DNA of 64,000 nucleotides from an uncultured Propionivibrio sp. (lineage in GTDB: Bacteria > Pseudomonadota > Gammaproteobacteria > Burkholderiales > Rhodocyclaceae): assembly GCF_963666255.1 (NCBI RefSeq), contig NZ_OY762655.1, positions 806,001 to 870,000 on the forward strand, read 5' to 3'. Every line of letters starts with the position of its first letter. Position 1 is the first letter of the stretch. The notes under the pieces are model-generated. The model had not been told where the DNA came from, did no database searches, and was given only the letters and a program-made list of their open reading frames with translations. This document shows positions 38,401 through 46,613 of this stretch, piece after piece. Made by a program: the position numbers and the translations under genes.

Positions 38401-39466
38401 TCTCGTCCGACCAGACGACGACCTTGCCGCCCTTGCCCTGCGTCAGCGCATCAGCCTTGAGCACGACATCGCCGCCGACCGTCGTCGTCAAGGCGTTCTG
38501 GACATCGGCCCCCTTGCCCTGGGTGTCGCCGCCGACGCGGATCGTGCCGCCCCCCTGTGTGCCGCTGACGTCGACGCGTGCTGAGTCGGTAAGGACGATG
38601 GCATTGCCAAGGATGTCCGCCTGTCCGCCGGTGACGCCGGTCGCCTCGACGCTGCCGCTGCCGGCGACGGTAACGTCCTGCGTCGCCTTGAGGAAGATGC
38701 GCCCGCCCGCCTGCGTCACGCTGCTTGCCGAAATCCGGCCGTTGTTCCTGACGACAGCGCCGACGACGCCGATACGCCCCGATTCCGCCAGCAACTGGCC
38801 GAGATTGAGCGCCTGTTCCTTGTCGGCAGTGATCTCGACGCGCACACCGGGCGTCGCGGTATCGACGAGTTGCACGGTCTGACCGGCTGCCAGCAGGGTT
38901 TCTCCGTTCGGCGTGTTGATGATGCCGTGGTTCTCGACCTGGGCACCGACAAGATAAACCGACCCGCCCGACGGCGTCGTGATCGTGCCGTCATTGCGGA
39001 CGATGCCGGCACCCGGCGTCGCCGTGAAATTGAGTTTTCCGGCGGCAAAATCGCTGTTCGACAGATTAAGCGTCGAGGCGACGAAACCGGCCGTGTCGAC
39101 GACCGCCCCCGCGCCGACGAGAATGCCGGCGGGATTGATCAGGAAGACGCGGCCGTTTGACTGCAAGGTCCCCAGCAGGATCGACGGATCGGCGGTGACA
39201 ACGCGGTTCAATACCGAACTCGCCGCCGACGGCTGGATGAAGCGCGTCACCTCGCTGGCGCCGATCGAGAATCCCTGCCAGTTGATGACGGCACCGGCGC
39301 TGTTCGTCACCGTCAGCACATTGCCTTGCGTCGCGAAGGTGGCGCTGCCGGACACCACCGACGGCCCGACCGGATTGGCCAGCGACAGGCCGGCGCTGAA
39401 ACAGCCGGCCACGGCCAGCACGATCGCCCTTGGCGCGAAAACCGATTTGCAGTGCCCCTGTTGCAT
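35411..39466 (-). CDS. TpsA-type filamentous haemagglutinin-like exoprotein
   Basis: Large secreted protein of 1,351 residues, substrate of a two-partner secretion system. After a signal peptide (about 1-31) the TPS domain spans about 32-280 (VINWQGFSIGASEVTRFIQPS, SSVLNRV, RVFLINPAGILVGAGAVVDTAGFVAST). The rest is a beta-helix-like body of degenerate repeats rich in Ser, Thr, Gly and Asn, ending in a Thr-rich stretch and a Ser/Gly tail of about 60 residues, then a short basic end with one Cys. GGAGGGG precedes the ATG. The TpsB gene lies just upstream. It is likely a surface adhesin or biofilm factor; no toxin domain is seen. Confidence 0.92.
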   Translation of the reverse strand: MQQGHCKSVFAPRAIVLAVAGCFSAGLSLANPVGPSVVSGSATFATQGNVLTVTNSAGAVINWQGFSIGASEVTRFIQPSAASSVLNRVVTADPSILLGTLQSNGRVFLINPAGILVGAGAVVDTAGFVASTLNLSNSDFAAGKLNFTATPGAGIVRNDGTITTPSGGSVYLVGAQVENHGIINTPNGETLLAAGQTVQLVDTATPGVRVEITADKEQALNLGQLLAESGRIGVVGAVVRNNGRISASSVTQAGGRIFLKATQDVTVAGSGSVEATGVTGGQADILGNAIVLTDSARVDVSGTQGGGTIRVGGDTQGKGADVQNALTTTVGGDVVLKADALTQGKGGKVVVWSDETTHMNGSISARGGSESGDGGFVETSGGTIDFYGARVDASATRGQAGSWLIDPDSLSINTAGASALVTALDNGTSGTNVHLYNNTSAYGSVTGDGLGGISVCSPVTWTKASELWLDATTSISINASISNSNTASRLRLDAGAGGISQSSSTISVANLLVKSGGLVNLSSLSVDTLAGNVNGSLGSFVNTKALRIGSYMPTDSATEISGMTTVGALSIDTGMNGLTLDRPLVSGTAVSLKAGQLTNNSTVRSLSGFVSIAADKLDLNAPADGSSSVDAGSGGVVTIIPRTTSQTVELGGASKNTGDANVLSLTEAEMRRIRADYLMIGNYCDTCSVPALNSWNISVIGDLDLTRSSDSSLVGSGLSRRLGLYAGPLGAISIGSGVAKLAALDEVRFLGASVSNTAADIEAPGYGSESPSISVIADTINFGSGRIKTGNDGSFDLSPITNSRNIQVGGSKVSTALSVTEAELQQLASDNTYLSIGRADWSGQLVQGGALDLTGTLASMALISGGSLNVAYPITTPHAILLGARGGNVSQTSTAKITASHLMALASTGIALDNTVNQVRNVTLQTTTGSVAFRNQSYDATNTLSVMPVSTLCSNYDVDCYTSTDSISGVVTKYLSIGKSGYPVASFTDGIRTGSGVISLSNVGSIVLAAPVATDASSTDSVVSIEAIGSGAAITRTGSSASVVGYALQASAVGGIGSAATPLWTQVSTLRANGGAGNLYVANTGALTTYGVSASGEIFVAAKSPLTIASGDGVTSTGNNAITLVAGASGSTATTDVLTIDGPVTTSGAIKLRAGNGITGLQVPGGSNVVATANINSMTTATLSQCQADGGLPGCSAVLAAATPSVADPSVTTTVQTTQTQTVTTLTTTESKTGSSSTSSVIAAASYTAPVQTTTTTTATTAQPTQTLAGGVVGGETANSFGSSSSDSGSGGSGTTTVASSGSSSGSSGGDGSGSGPGASSGSGQSSSGGASSGDRKNDKGKTGYGQCVLR

Positions 39467-39514
39467 GACGTCTGCCCCTCCGATCCCCGGGCCGCGGCCC
39501 GGCCGAACTGAGCT

Positions 39515-41113
39515 CTAAAACGCGATGACCACGCCGACATGCCCTCGCCACGACCCGGCGAGCGCAGTATCTTTCGGTCCGCTGTCGATGACGCGGGCCA
39601 GATCCCCGCGCAACGCCAGTTTTTGCCCCATTGAATAGCGAAAACCCACGCCGGCGCTGGCGATATGTGAAGCCGAATAGGTCCCCGGCGCCGTCTGGTT
39701 GAAGCTGCCCGCGGCGTGATCGTAGAAACCGAGCAGGCGCAGATTGCCGCCGGTGCCGGCCCATGCCGCCAGATCGGGACTGTAGAGTTCGGCCGACCCG
39801 TAGTAGCCGCGATCGGCGGTCACCGCCCGCTCGTTGAAACCGCGTACCGCAGTCGATCCGGCCATGCCGAACTGCTCGCCGGCGACCAGCGCGTCCTGCG
39901 TGTACTGGCCGGCGGCCGAGACGCGGAACTGCCAGTCGCGGACGATGTTCTGCGTGTGCGACAGATTGCCGCGGACAACGGTGTAGCCGGCCTTGGCATC
40001 GGTCCGGTTGAGCGTGAAATCCGCCTGCCGGGCATTTTTCCCACCGGGCAGGTTGGTCGCCGCCGAAAGGCTGAACTGGCTGATCCGCCCGGGATGGTCG
40101 AACTGTCCGGAATAGGTGACGCTGACCGGCCGCAGCGTGATGTCAGCACCGCCGGCACCGCACACCGCCTGCCCGTTCAACAGACAGGCGTTATCGAATT
40201 CGCGCTGGTCGATGCCGAAGATGAAGCGATGCGAATACTCGCCGCGCCGCGGCAGGATGTGGTTGTAGCGCAGGCCATAGACCATCCCCTTGCCGGAAAA
40301 CTGTAGCGGTCCGGCCACCGTCGTCGCCGTCGCCGCGGCGACGTCGGACTTGCCGACGATCACGTCCATGCTGTCGCCGAGCGCATAGATCGGCAGCCGG
40401 TAACTGGCGCCGAAGACCTTGGTACGGTCGGGATGTTCGAGCGAGGTCGTATAGGACAGCGTCCCGACCTGGTCGCGATCGAAAAGATTCGCGTGCTGGA
40501 GGACGAAACCGCTACGGTCGCGGCCGGTCGACAGGTTGCCGGTGTTGTCGCTCGTCAGGAAACCGGACCACGGCGACTGGTCCTTGACGTCAATACGCAG
40601 ATCGAGTTCGTCGTCCTCTTCGCCCTGCGCCAGCACCACATCGACCTTCTTGGCCGGGTTCTCGTTGGCCAGCTGGACCTGCTCGGAAAGAATGCGGGCG
40701 TTCGGCGTGGTATCGAGCACGAGGCTCGGCAGACTGGCCAGGATGTTGCGTTCGTCGAAATGCGTGTTGCCATTCACCGCGATGCGCCGGATCTTCGCCT
40801 CGATCACGTCGAGACGGATGACGCCCTGCGTGATTTCCTGCTCGGGAACGGTCACCTGAACCGCACCAAAACCGCGCTCGCGATAGGCGGCCTCGACCGC
40901 TTCCAGCGCCTTCTGGATGTCGCCGTAGACCTTGCCAGACCCGGTATAAGGCGCGATCCGCCGGGCAATGTCGTCCGCAGACAGCAGGCTGTTCCCGACG
41001 ATTTCGAACCGGTCGATCGAAAACTTCGCCGTTTCCTGCGCAGGCACCGGCAAGGCGGCAACGAGAATAAAGCCGCATGTCATGCCTGCACGCCGGACCG
41101 CCGCCACGCCCAT
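39515..41113 (-). CDS. TpsB/ShlB-family outer-membrane transporter
   Basis: Outer-membrane secretion channel of 532 residues. A signal peptide ends near VPAQE. Two POTRA domains follow (about 35-180; FEIVGNSLLSADDIARRIAPYTG, IRRIAVNGNTHFDERNIL), then the ShlB/FhaC 16-stranded barrel (about 190-532) with the loop-6 motif region GSTAVRGFNERA and a terminal aromatic-rich strand ending VVIAF. The ATG has AGGA eight nt upstream; the longer form would use TTG. It lies 48 bp before the TpsA-like gene in one operon and should export that protein. Confidence 0.94.
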   Translation of the reverse strand: MGVAAVRRAGMTCGFILVAALPVPAQETAKFSIDRFEIVGNSLLSADDIARRIAPYTGSGKVYGDIQKALEAVEAAYRERGFGAVQVTVPEQEITQGVIRLDVIEAKIRRIAVNGNTHFDERNILASLPSLVLDTTPNARILSEQVQLANENPAKKVDVVLAQGEEDDELDLRIDVKDQSPWSGFLTSDNTGNLSTGRDRSGFVLQHANLFDRDQVGTLSYTTSLEHPDRTKVFGASYRLPIYALGDSMDVIVGKSDVAAATATTVAGPLQFSGKGMVYGLRYNHILPRRGEYSHRFIFGIDQREFDNACLLNGQAVCGAGGADITLRPVSVTYSGQFDHPGRISQFSLSAATNLPGGKNARQADFTLNRTDAKAGYTVVRGNLSHTQNIVRDWQFRVSAAGQYTQDALVAGEQFGMAGSTAVRGFNERAVTADRGYYGSAELYSPDLAAWAGTGGNLRLLGFYDHAAGSFNQTAPGTYSASHIASAGVGFRYSMGQKLALRGDLARVIDSGPKDTALAGSWRGHVGVVIAF

Positions 41114-41364
41114 ATCCGCATCCTGATTCGTCAAAAAAAAATGACAATCGCCGGTAAACGAACGTCCTGAAACATAACCATATGAATGACATGGTCAAGT
41201 TATGCAAAGCTAATTCACAGCACATGCCCGTGTCAATAAGAAGTCCCCGTACACCTTCATTTTCATTGCATAAAGAGCAAGGCCCCGATAGGTTGCGCGA
41301 TACCGCAACCGGTGAATATCGACGCATATCGATAACACGGCGGTTAGCCGACAAGGACGGAAGA

Positions 41365-41730
41365 ATGAACAAGCTGATCGGCAAGACCCTGGCAGCGATC
41401 GCAATCGGCATGGCAACGGCCGGCACGATGGCGGGTGAGAACTTCGTCCCGAGCATGGGCTTCGAAAGTCCGATGGGGAGCTCGCAAGGCGTCGGCGCCG
41501 GGGAAATGGCGCGGTATACCGAACAACTGTCGAAGGGGCAGATCGACTTCCAGCTCTATCCGGACAGCAAGCTCGGCAGCGGCCCCAGGATGATCGAAAT
41601 GGTCCGGAAGGGCGAACTCGACATCTTCTTCGGCGGAGCGGCTTACTTCGCCGCACGCGACAGCCGGGCCAACACCTTCGACACCCCCTACCTCGTCGAA
41701 AACGTCGAGCAAGTCCAAAGGGCGTTCACA
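41365..41730 (+). pseudogene. 3'-truncated TRAP transporter binding protein (DctP family)
   Basis: A good start (GGACGGAAG before the ATG) opens a signal peptide (AAIAIGMATAGTMAG) and the first third of a DctP-type solute-binding protein: MGFESPMGSSQGVGAGEMARYTEQ, LYPDSKLGSG, MIEMVRKGELDI, FDTPYLVENVEQVQRAF. Family members have about 330 residues; similarity stops near residue 121. The frame then runs on into the reverse strand of the tolC gene. No TRAP membrane subunits are present. A deletion that joined this fragment to the end of the efflux operon is the simplest reading. Confidence 0.75.
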
Positions 41731-41798
41731 ATCAAGCGTTCGCCGCGCAAGGGACCGGCCGATCGACATCGGCGGAACCGCCGCATGGAGGCCCGCGC

Positions 41799-43175
41799 TT
41801 ACTCCCGCGCCAGCGCGCTGCGGCTGACCGTCTCGAGCAGCGTCTCGTCGAGCATCCCGGCAGACGCCGCCAGACGCAGGCGATCGAGAATGACGCCGAG
41901 GCGGGCCTTGAGCAGTTCGAGCTGGGCGTTGGACGCGTCGTTCTCGGCATTGAGGAGATCGAGCATCGTCCGGTCGCCGACCTGGTGGCCGAGCCGGGTA
42001 GCGTCGAGCCGCGCCAGACTGGCCTTGACGTTAGCCTCCAGCGCCTTGACCCGCGTCGCGCCGACGGTGACGCCAAGCCAGGCCGCGCGCGTCGCCTGCT
42101 CGACCTGCTGCCGCGCCCGATCGTTCTCGAAGCGCGTCTTGTCGGCGAGCTTGAGCGCCTCTTCCTGACGCGCGCTGCGCATGCCGCCGGTGAAGATCGG
42201 AATCGTCACCTGCACGCCGATCATGCTCGTGCGCAGATCGTTGAGGGCATTGGCCCCGTAATCGCCGCTGCCGGCCAGGCGCTCGCGCCCCGACTGGGCG
42301 ACGAGATCGACGCTCGGCGCGCCAGCGACGCCGTGCCGGCTCGCTTCCTCCTGCGCCGCCGCCAGTCGGGCCGACAGCATGCGCAAGGTCGGACTGCCGT
42401 CGACAGCCTTCTGCAGCCAGTCCTCCAGCGTGCCGGGCGCCGCGTCGACCTGCGCGCGCGGCCGCCACAGATCGGTCGGACGGCGACCGACCAGATCGAC
42501 AAAAGCCTGCTGCTGCAGCGTCAGATCGCTCTCGGCCAGCAGCACCTGCGCGCGCACCGCTTCGGCCCGCGCCGTCGCCTCGTGGCTGTCGACGATCGGC
42601 TTGTCGCCGAGACGGTAGCGATCCCTGGCCTCGACGAGCGCGCGCTCGACCGCCACCTGCTGGCGACGCGCGAGATCGAGCGCCGTTTCCGACTGGACGA
42701 CGGCGAAATAGCGCTCGGCCGTGCGCAGCAGCGCCGCCTGCCGCGCCACCTGCCAGCCGGCGTCCGACGCATCGGCGGCGGCGTCGAGTTGACGGCTCTG
42801 CGCCAGCCGGTCACGGCTGTAGAGCGGCTGCACCGCGTTGACGGTCCAGCGATTCAGGGTGCCGTTATTGACTGAGGTCTGGAAATCGACGTTGCGCGAA
42901 GTGCCGAAACCTGGCGCCGAAAAACCGGCGTCGCGTGTCGTCGACTGATTGTTCGCCCGACCAGAGACAGCACTCGCGCTGACCGACGGCAACCACAGTG
43001 CCCGCGCCTGGTCGCGCCGTTTGGCGCCGGCCTCGGCATCGGCATGCGCCGCGGCGAACTCGGGATCGGCGTCGCGCGCCGCCTCCCATGCCTCCTGCAG
43101 GCTGATCGCTCCGGCCGACGGCATCAGCAAGGCGCCGGCCAGCAGCCAGGCGCCCTGTCCCAGGAATCGTTTCAT
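41799..43175 (-). CDS. TolC-family outer-membrane efflux protein
   Basis: Outer-membrane/periplasmic tunnel protein of 458 residues. A signal peptide (about 1-23) is followed by the two OEP repeats (about 28-215 and 235-430) with long coiled-coil helices; family hallmarks include SLQEAWEAARDADPEF, VNAVQPLYSRDRLAQSRQLDAA and VGDRTMLDLLNAENDASNAQLELLKAR. AGGA precedes the ATG. It is the last gene of the ArsR-adaptor-RND-DUF2892 operon and completes a tripartite pump. It is of the TolC type used by type I and RND systems. Confidence 0.94.
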   Translation of the reverse strand: MKRFLGQGAWLLAGALLMPSAGAISLQEAWEAARDADPEFAAAHADAEAGAKRRDQARALWLPSVSASAVSGRANNQSTTRDAGFSAPGFGTSRNVDFQTSVNNGTLNRWTVNAVQPLYSRDRLAQSRQLDAAADASDAGWQVARQAALLRTAERYFAVVQSETALDLARRQQVAVERALVEARDRYRLGDKPIVDSHEATARAEAVRAQVLLAESDLTLQQQAFVDLVGRRPTDLWRPRAQVDAAPGTLEDWLQKAVDGSPTLRMLSARLAAAQEEASRHGVAGAPSVDLVAQSGRERLAGSGDYGANALNDLRTSMIGVQVTIPIFTGGMRSARQEEALKLADKTRFENDRARQQVEQATRAAWLGVTVGATRVKALEANVKASLARLDATRLGHQVGDRTMLDLLNAENDASNAQLELLKARLGVILDRLRLAASAGMLDETLLETVSRSALARE

Positions 43176-43185
43176 GAATATCCTT

Positions 43186-43395
43186 TCAGCATCCCGGCGC
43201 AATGCCGAGCTTGCGCAACAGCCATTCCATCAGGCACCAGCCGGTCAGCCCGCTCTGCAGCAGATTCGCCCCGACGAAGGCGGTGAACGCCAGCCACCAG
43301 GCGCTGAGGAAGAGCGGACTGCCCTCAATGCCGAAGGCCAATGACAGGAGAATGAAGGCTCCGGCAATGATCCGGACGAGACGCCACGAAGTCAT
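43186..43395 (-). CDS. DUF2892-type small membrane protein
   Basis: Protein of 69 residues with two hydrophobic helices (about 6-24 and 28-48) and a CLMEWLLRKLGI-type ending, matching the YgaP-like inner-membrane DUF2892 family. AAGGAGC precedes the ATG; the start overlaps the RND stop codon (ATGA), showing coupled translation. DUF2892 proteins often accompany rhodanese and BigR-type persulfide-response genes, which suits the ArsR gene at the head of this operon. A second DUF2892 gene lies 5 kb away. Biochemical role unknown. Confidence 0.85.
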   Translation of the reverse strand: MTSWRLVRIIAGAFILLSLAFGIEGSPLFLSAWWLAFTAFVGANLLQSGLTGWCLMEWLLRKLGIAPGC

Positions 43396-46300
43396 GATGG
43401 GCTCCTTTCGATCAGGTGCAGGCGGCCGTGATAGGCCATGAAATACAACAGGGGAATGACGATCAGCGTCAGCACCGTCGACACGAAGATGCCGAAGATC
43501 AGCGAGATCGCCAGGCCGTTGAAAATCGGGTCATCGAGAATGAAAAATGCGCCGAGCATGGCGGCGATGCCGGTCAGCGCGATCGGCTGGGCGCGGGTGA
43601 TCGCCGAATTGACGACGGCCTCCTTGAAGGCGACGCCCTGGCGGACCTGCAGGTTGATGAAATCGACGAGCAGGATCGAATTGCGCACGATGATGCCGGC
43701 CAGCGCGATCATGCCGATCATGCTGGTCGCCGTGAATTGCGCGCCGAGCAATGCGTGACCCGGCATGACGCCGATGATCGTCAGCGGGATCGGCGCCATG
43801 ATGACGAGCGGTGTCAGGTAGGAACCGAACTGCGCGACGACAAGCAGGTAGATCAGCACCAGGCCGACGGCATAGGCGATGCCCATGTCGCGGAAGGTCT
43901 CGTAGGTGATCTGCCATTCGCCGTCCCACTTGAGGCTGAAGCCGCGATACGGATCGCTTGGTGCGGCGACGAAGTACTCGCCGATCTGTCCGCCGTCGGG
44001 GGCGACGGTGGCGGCGATGCCCGAACGCGTCTCGAACATGCCGTAGAGCGGGCTATCGACGCGGCCGGCCATGTCGGCGACGACGAAATTCACCGGCAGG
44101 CCGTCCTTGTGATAGATCGGTTGTTCGCGCAAGGAATCGCTGACGGTCACCAGCTCCGCGAGCGGCACGCTGCGGCCGGCGGCACTCTTGACGCCGAGCT
44201 GCAGGAGCGCGTCGAGATTGCCCTGCGCCGCCACCGGCAGATGCAGCGACACCGGCGCCGGATACTTGCTCTGGTCGTGCAGATAGGCCGCCGCTTCGCC
44301 GGCCAGTCCGGCGCGCAAGGTCGCGACGATGGCGGCCTGCGGCACGCCGAGCGCCGACGCCTTGCGCCGGTCAATGACGAGCAGCTTGCGCGGCGCCTCG
44401 ACGATACTGCTGTCATCGACATCGACGACGCCCGGCGTCTTCTCGAAGACGGCGCGGATCGCCTTGGCCACCTGACGGCGACCGGCGTCGCTCGGCCCAT
44501 ACACCTCGGCGACGATCGGCGCCAGCACCGGCGGCCCCGGCGGCACCTCGACGACCTTGACGTTGGCACCGAGGCGCTTGCCGATCTCCTGCAGCGCCGG
44601 CCGAACTCGCATGGCAATGGCATGACTCTGGGCGTCGCGGTGATGCTTGTCGACGAGATTGACCTGGATATCGCCGACGGCGCCGCCGCTGCGCAGGTAG
44701 TACTGGCGCACCAGCCCGTTGAAGTTGATCGGCGCCGCCGTGCCGGCGTACGCCTGATAGTGCATGACCTCAGGCACGGTCGCGAGATGCGCGCCGAGTT
44801 CGCGCAGGACGGCGGCAGTGCGCTCGACCGGCGCATCGGCCGGCATATCGACGACGACCTGGAATTCCGACTTGTTGTCGAAGGGCAGCATCTTCAGCTG
44901 CACCCAGCCGATCGCCGGCAGCAGCACGGCAAAGGCGATGAGGCCGAGTACCGCCAGTCCGAGCCTGGCGCGCTGCGTCTTGCCGCGCGCCTCGTCGAGG
45001 AAGGGCGAGAAGACGCGCAGGAAGAAGGGCGTGATCCGGGCCGCCAGCCCGGCGCCGCCGTGATGCCCGTGCTTGAGCCAGAGCCGCGCCAGCCAGGGCG
45101 TGACGACGAAGGCGACGGTCAGGGACAGCAGCATGCCCATGCTCGCGTTGATCGGGATCGGGCTCATGTACGGCCCCATCAGGCCGCCGACGAAGGCCAT
45201 CGGCAGCAGCGCGGCAATCACCGTCAGCGTCGCCAGGATCGTCGGTCCGCCGACCTCGTCGACCGCTGGCGGGATGATCTCCTCAAGCGGCTTGTCGGGA
45301 TCGAGCGCCTGGTGGCGGTGGATGTTCTCGACAACGACAATGGCATCATCGACGAGAATGCCGATCGAGAAGATCAGCGCGAACAGCGAGACGCGGTTGA
45401 TGGTGAAGCCCCAGGCCCAGGAGGCGAACAGCGTCGCCGCCAGCGTCAGGATCACCGCCGTGCCGACGATCGCCGCCTCGCGCCGGCCGAGCGCGAAGAA
45501 GACGAGGATGACGACCGAGGCGGTCGCAAAGAGAAGCTTCTGAATCAGCTTCTGCGCCTTGTCGTTGGCGGTCTCGCCGTAGTTGCGCGTGACGCTGACT
45601 TCGACCGCTTCGGGAATCAGCGTGTTGCGCAGTTCATCGACGCGGCGGATGACGCGATCGGCGACCTCGACGGCATTCTGACCCGGCTTTTTGGTCACGG
45701 CGATCGTCACCGCCGGATATTCGGCGGCATCCTTGCCGGCAGTGCCGTGCCAGACGGTGCGCGTCGGCGGCGGCGCGCCATCGGAGACGGTCGCCACTTC
45801 GCGCAGGAAGACCGGCTTGCCGGCATTGACGCCGACGACGAGGTCGGCGACCGCCTGCGCGTTGTCGAGGAAAGGTCCGGCCTCGATGGCGACGGCACGA
45901 TTGGCGGCGGTGAGTTCGCCGATCGGCATGCCGACATTGGCCGAGCGCAGCGTCGCGCCGAGTTCGGCGACGGTGACGCCATGCGCGGCGAGGCGCTGTG
46001 CATCGACCTCGACATTGATGGCACGGCCCGGTCCGCCGAGCGTCGTCACCTCACGCGTGCCGGCAACGCGTTTGACGTCGCTCTCGATACTGTGGGCCAG
46101 CCGTTCGAGATCGTAAGCGCCGATGCCATCGTCCTTGGACCAGAGCGTCAGCGAGACGATCGGCACGTCGTCGATGCCCTTCGGCTTGACGATCGGTTCG
46201 AGCACGCCGAGCCCCGGCGGCAGCCAGTCGCGGTTGCTCTGCAGCGTGTCGTGCAGGCGCACAAGCGCCTCGGTGCGCGGCACGCCGACCTCGAACTGCA

Positions 46301-46610
46301 CGGTGACGATCGCCAGCCCCGGCCGCGCCACCAGCATCACGTGCTCGACGTTGGCGATCTGGCTCAGCACCTGCTCGGCCGGCATGCCGACCATCTGTTC
46401 GACATCCTTGGCCGAGGCGCCGGGAAACGGAATCAGCACATTGGCCATCGTCACATTGATCTGCGGCTCTTCCTCGCGCGGCGTGATGACGACGGCAAAG
46501 ACGCCGAGCAGGAAGGCGACCAGCGCCAGCAGCGGCGTGATCTGCGCACGCTGGAAGAAGGCGGCGATGCGTCCGGAAATATTCAGTTCGCTGTGCATGA
46601 TCCGTCCCAT
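43392..46610 (-). CDS. RND-family efflux pump, inner-membrane permease
   Basis: Proton-driven transporter of 1,072 residues, standard RND length, with 12 TM helices and two large periplasmic loops. Typical blocks are PLLALVAFLLGVFAVVITPREEEP, VANVEH-type pore sequence QIANVEHVMLVARPG, and TM4 residues in FSIGILVDDAIVVVENIHR, which carry the proton-relay aspartates. It resembles HAE1/CzcA-like pumps but lacks features that would name a substrate. It follows the adaptor by three nt. Either the first ATG or the one four codons in could be used. The BigR-like regulator suggests induction by sulfur stress. Confidence 0.94.
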   Translation of the reverse strand: MGRIMHSELNISGRIAAFFQRAQITPLLALVAFLLGVFAVVITPREEEPQINVTMANVLIPFPGASAKDVEQMVGMPAEQVLSQIANVEHVMLVARPGLAIVTVQFEVGVPRTEALVRLHDTLQSNRDWLPPGLGVLEPIVKPKGIDDVPIVSLTLWSKDDGIGAYDLERLAHSIESDVKRVAGTREVTTLGGPGRAINVEVDAQRLAAHGVTVAELGATLRSANVGMPIGELTAANRAVAIEAGPFLDNAQAVADLVVGVNAGKPVFLREVATVSDGAPPPTRTVWHGTAGKDAAEYPAVTIAVTKKPGQNAVEVADRVIRRVDELRNTLIPEAVEVSVTRNYGETANDKAQKLIQKLLFATASVVILVFFALGRREAAIVGTAVILTLAATLFASWAWGFTINRVSLFALIFSIGILVDDAIVVVENIHRHQALDPDKPLEEIIPPAVDEVGGPTILATLTVIAALLPMAFVGGLMGPYMSPIPINASMGMLLSLTVAFVVTPWLARLWLKHGHHGGAGLAARITPFFLRVFSPFLDEARGKTQRARLGLAVLGLIAFAVLLPAIGWVQLKMLPFDNKSEFQVVVDMPADAPVERTAAVLRELGAHLATVPEVMHYQAYAGTAAPINFNGLVRQYYLRSGGAVGDIQVNLVDKHHRDAQSHAIAMRVRPALQEIGKRLGANVKVVEVPPGPPVLAPIVAEVYGPSDAGRRQVAKAIRAVFEKTPGVVDVDDSSIVEAPRKLLVIDRRKASALGVPQAAIVATLRAGLAGEAAAYLHDQSKYPAPVSLHLPVAAQGNLDALLQLGVKSAAGRSVPLAELVTVSDSLREQPIYHKDGLPVNFVVADMAGRVDSPLYGMFETRSGIAATVAPDGGQIGEYFVAAPSDPYRGFSLKWDGEWQITYETFRDMGIAYAVGLVLIYLLVVAQFGSYLTPLVIMAPIPLTIIGVMPGHALLGAQFTATSMIGMIALAGIIVRNSILLVDFINLQVRQGVAFKEAVVNSAITRAQPIALTGIAAMLGAFFILDDPIFNGLAISLIFGIFVSTVLTLIVIPLLYFMAYHGRLHLIERSPS

Positions 46611-46613
46611 CGC

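Noticed and set aside
41731-42168. C-terminal extension of the DctP-like fragment
   Set aside because: This part is the reverse strand of tolC and has no similarity pattern to binding proteins; it is read-through.
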